Source of the DNA: an uncultured Eubacterium sp.
GTDB taxonomy: Bacteria > Bacillota > Clostridia > Lachnospirales > Lachnospiraceae
Direction: 5' to 3'
NCBI GenBank assembly: GCA_949959185.1
Contig: CATLIX010000008.1
Location: 1-64,000, forward strand
DNA: 64,000 nucleotides
Part shown: positions 61,884 to 64,000 of the stretch, one piece after another
Layout of the letters: the number at the start of each line of letters is the position of its first letter
Numbering within the stretch: position 1 is the first letter of the stretch
Translations under genes and position numbers: made by a program
Notes under the pieces: generated by a model
What the model saw: only the letters and a program-made list of their open reading frames with translations
Database searches by the model: none
Told to the model about the DNA's origin: nothing

Positions 61884-63032
61884 ATGAATATCAGTAATTT
61901 AGAACTAAATTCAATCAAAAGAGTGGGGATTGATAAGTTAAAGTTATCAGGCTTTGCAGTGGAACACATTGACATGATTAAGCTTCAGTCTATGGCAAAA
62001 AGAGTGGAAATTGTCCAATCCCCAAACTCTTTCATACCTTGTAAAAGACATATGCCAGAATCAGGGGTAGGTATCTCCAAAATCCTTATCAAAGATAATG
62101 AAATTTTTTCTGATTTGTTAATTGGCTGTGCTAACATTGGAAACAACATGCCTATTGAATATGTTTATCTAACCATCTGTGTTTCCAATGCAAAAGGGTT
62201 TAATTTAGAGAATATGACTTATGAAGAATATGATACATACATCCATCAGGTTCTTGAATACATACACTCTGAATATGGAATTACCTTACACAATGCTTAT
62301 ATGAAAGTTGATTACATAGAAATTAACACAAACATATTCTTGACAAATGCCTTTTCCCAATACAACAGGGTATTAAGGTTATTCATGTCCTTTTTCCACA
62401 ATCATCTGGGAAAGTTGAACACTTATGATAAAATTGGGAATAAAAAAATAATCCATGAGGAATCTTTTACAAGAAGCAATAAATCATTAGAAGTTATCTT
62501 CTATGACAAGATACAGCAGTTAAAAAATGAGGGGATGAAAATAGAACATGGCATTGAAATCCTACGCATTGAATTAAAGCTGAAAAACAGGAAGAAAATC
62601 AATTCTGTCTTTGAGTCCTCTTTCTGGAAAGATTTGAGCCAGGAAAAGTTAAATGAATACTTTCATCAACAGATATATGAGAATTTATTGAAAAAGTTCA
62701 ACAGTTGGCAGCTCACAAGAGAAAAGGAGTTGAAAAGGTTAATTGTGGACTGTCGCACAAAAAACAAAAACACCTGGCACCACAAGGTAATGCAGGAAAT
62801 AAGGAACAAGTCAGAATCAGCAATGATTCCATACATCCTTGACATTGAACAGGTTTGCAGTGCCTTTAACAAACTGCCAGACCCACACAGAAATGCCCAG
62901 AGAGCTTTAAAAGCCTTGTTGAACATTTCCATTGAGCATGACATTTATAAAAACAATGATATTGCTAAAGTTTATGAAATACTGGAAACTTTGAATGATT
63001 ACTCAAAAGCAACATCATCTTACCCTCAATAA
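61884..63032 (+). CDS. Probable rolling-circle replication initiator (gene II/CRI-like)
   Basis: A 382-residue protein in AT-rich DNA. RVGIDKLKLSGFAVEHIDMI at the start, SLEVIFYDKIQQLKNEGMK and EILRIELKLKNRKKI in the middle are the pattern I associate with replication initiators of the filamentous-phage gene II / phage-plasmid CRI type (a Tyr/Asp-Lys turn followed by an L-R-x-E-x-x-L-K strand). A catalytic Tyr cannot be identified with certainty. ATG 61884 has AAGGTGG 8 bases upstream, which is locked in a hairpin. The frame is open back to 61782. Alternative: an uncharacterised element protein. Confidence 0.5.
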   Translation: MNISNLELNSIKRVGIDKLKLSGFAVEHIDMIKLQSMAKRVEIVQSPNSFIPCKRHMPESGVGISKILIKDNEIFSDLLIGCANIGNNMPIEYVYLTICVSNAKGFNLENMTYEEYDTYIHQVLEYIHSEYGITLHNAYMKVDYIEINTNIFLTNAFSQYNRVLRLFMSFFHNHLGKLNTYDKIGNKKIIHEESFTRSNKSLEVIFYDKIQQLKNEGMKIEHGIEILRIELKLKNRKKINSVFESSFWKDLSQEKLNEYFHQQIYENLLKKFNSWQLTREKELKRLIVDCRTKNKNTWHHKVMQEIRNKSESAMIPYILDIEQVCSAFNKLPDPHRNAQRALKALLNISIEHDIYKNNDIAKVYEILETLNDYSKATSSYPQ

Positions 63033-63040
63033 CAATATGA

Positions 63041-63329
63041 TATTTTTCCTCAAAGTGACACACTGAAATTCCATCAAAAACCCTTATTTTTCAATGGTTT
63101 CAGGGACTTTTTTACAAAAAAACTTACCAAAAAGTCCCTAAGGATAATTCCTTGGGACTTTCCTAGACTTCCCCTTTCAGGCAAAGTTTATTTCCCATCC
63201 TCTCCCTTGCTACACACAGCCTGTTTCAAAAAAGAATTGAAGGGAAGAAGGAGGGAAAAGAGAAGGGGAAGAATGTAAGGGATATTTATCATGTTTACCC
63301 CATATAGGATTTAAAAGAAAATCATAATT
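63041..63329. repeat. Non-coding stretch with three-arm inverted repeat
   Basis: AGGGACTTTTTT (63102-63113) pairs with AAAAAGTCCCT (63129-63139). The latter can pair instead with the following arm, since AAAGTCCCTAAGG (63131-63143) matches CCTTGGGACTTT (63150-63161) with one bulge. The two hairpins are mutually exclusive. The first could end the Rep-like transcript; the arrangement also resembles an origin or switch. From 63165 to 63329 I see nothing further. Confidence 0.55.
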
Positions 63330-63365
63330 AAGAGGATATGAATAACTATGTATTCACATCCTCTT
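63330..63365. other. Long 15-bp hairpin
   Basis: AAGAGGATATGAATA (63330-63344) pairs with TATTCACATCCTCTT (63351-63365) with one mismatch and a 6-base loop. On the minus strand it is followed by an A/T-rich run. Nearby, 63408-63418 and 63428-63438 form another 11-bp stem. No gene is supported between 63366 and 63680; two 60-codon frames there lack ribosome sites. Confidence 0.5.
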
Positions 63366-63687
63366 CTTAACATTATGCTTCTTTTCCCAATTATCAAGGC
63401 AGAGAGTATTTTTTCATTTGAAAAGATAATGAAAAAATCTTCCTCTTTCCCCTTGACAATTTCACCCTGTTTCTATTTTGTCTTTGTTCTGCCAACAGGC
63501 TCCCTATTGCAGAATATTCCAGGTGGAGTAACAGCCTAGGTGATTTCCCTTCACTATCTTTGTGCCAAATTGAAACAGATAAATTTCCCCTCCTTCACTT
63601 GCCCCATACACTAATTCTAATACAATGGTGAATATTGTCAACAATATCTTTGTATTCATTACCATTTCAACATTATCCACAAGCACT

Positions 63688-63722
63688 GAAAAACAGCCCT
63701 CAGCTTTTCAGCTAAGGACTGC
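63688..63722 (-). terminator. Intrinsic terminator of the surface-protein gene
   Basis: Minus strand GCAGTCCTTAGCT - GAAA - AGCTGAGGGCTGT, 13 pairs with three G-U, followed by TTTTTC. It lies about 40 bases after the stop at 63761. Confidence 0.8.
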
Positions 63723-63760
63723 TTTTCAGACTACTTCATATATTAGGTGTGTCAAGGAAT

Positions 63761-64000
63761 TTACTTCCAGAAGTAAGTACCACCAGCATGAATTTCTTTG
63801 TGAATCTTGTAAACTGCATTGCCATGTTCAGTAATTCTATTCATGTTTCCAGGCATAGCTGTCACACATGAGCCACAGGTGTAATACTGCCCCTTTTTCT
63901 TTCCTCCAGTCTTAAGCTTAATACTCTTAAACTTCCCATAAACAATCTTCCCATTCTTTGCCTTTGTATATGCCCTGACTTTTATGGTGTATCTAACAGC
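63761..64000 (-). CDS. C-terminal end of a fibronectin-III-like surface protein, start beyond window
   Basis: An open frame of 79 residues runs in from the window edge and stops at TAA 63761-63763. It begins YTIKVRAYTKAKNGKIVYGK, the closing strand of the Fn3-like repeats common in Lachnospiraceae cell-surface proteins, followed by KLKTGGKKKGQYYTCGSCVT and a tail NAVYKIHKEIHAGGTYFWK. The tail has a C-x2-C pair I do not recognise. A good terminator follows. The position inside the element marks it as cargo or a structural/adhesion protein; only the last part is visible. Confidence 0.65.
   Translation of the reverse strand, partial: AVRYTIKVRAYTKAKNGKIVYGKFKSIKLKTGGKKKGQYYTCGSCVTAMPGNMNRITEHGNAVYKIHKEIHAGGTYFWK

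Noticed and set aside
63348..63686. Two short frames (63 codons plus strand, 60 codons minus strand) in the element gap
   Set aside because: No ribosome sites and they run through hairpins; a promoter-like TTGACA on the minus strand near 63630 has no gene behind it.
1..64000. CRISPR arrays, tRNA or rRNA genes, insertion sequences
   Set aside because: No regular direct-repeat/spacer pattern, no tRNA-like cloverleaf and no transposase-like frame noticed on either strand.

Overview
The window is chromosomal DNA of a motile, spore-forming, low-to-mid G+C Firmicute, most likely a member of the Lachnospiraceae (Clostridia). Three things point there: the gene order is a variant of the Bacillus fla/che region (topA, codY, flgB ... 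sigD, swrB-like, rpsB, tsf); a sporulation sigma factor of the SigK type is present; and several small families typical of Lachnospiraceae occur (DUF4250, DUF1292, DUF5662, TraX, DUF6075). No rRNA, tRNA or CRISPR array was seen.

Layout. Positions 1-404 hold the end of an accessory element (a cut-off DUF6075 gene plus a repeat-rich non-coding stretch) that abuts the tsf terminator. Positions 411-3095 carry tsf and rpsB (with a strong promoter) and an MltG-like fragment gene. Positions 3099-37508 are one very long minus-strand flagellar/chemotaxis operon. In transcription order it reads flgB-flgC-fliE-fliF-fliG-fliH-fliI-fliJ-ylxF/motE-like-fliK-flgD-flg(TIGR02530)-flgE-flbD-motA-motB-fliL-fliM-fliY-cheY-fliO-fliP-fliQ-fliR-flhB-flhA-flhF-flhG-PilZ-cheB-cheA-cheW-cheC-cheD-small membrane protein-sigD-fapA-small protein-swrB-like. 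A SigA-type promoter lies just upstream of flgB. Upstream are codY, topA, dprA and comM, then sigK. Next comes a small block (DUF4250; DUF5662; TraX; a GlgX-family protein whose catalytic residues are replaced). Positions 48018-57385 are a type II fatty-acid synthesis operon, acpP-fabK-fabD-fabG-fabF-accB-fabZ-accC-accDA(fused)-nitronate-monooxygenase-like. Divergent from acpP are an HD-GYP gene and a DUF1292 gene.

The right end (about 60920-64000) is an AT-rich mobile element. Its boundary falls exactly inside the Walker A motif of a UvrD/Rep-type helicase gene, whose N-terminal 29 codons are now out of frame with the rest. Beyond it are tandem repeats, a coiled-coil protein with an excisionase-like C-terminus, a replication-initiator-like protein whose ribosome binding site is locked in a 14-bp hairpin, a highly structured non-coding stretch, and the 3' end of a fibronectin-III-like surface protein gene.

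How the genes work together: the operon encodes the flagellar basal body, export apparatus, hook, stator and C-ring plus most of a Bacillus-type chemotaxis pathway (CheA, W, B, C, D, Y, and the CheC-like phosphatase FliY). SigD is encoded near its end for late genes, and PilZ and HD-GYP proteins tie motility to cyclic-di-GMP. CodY upstream may couple motility to nutrient state. The fab operon has a near-perfect MarR/FabT-type palindrome over its start site but no linked regulator and no fabH.

Start sites were chosen from Shine-Dalgarno spacing, and several genes appear to use TTG or GTG. All function calls rest on reading motifs and gene order by eye; no database search was run.
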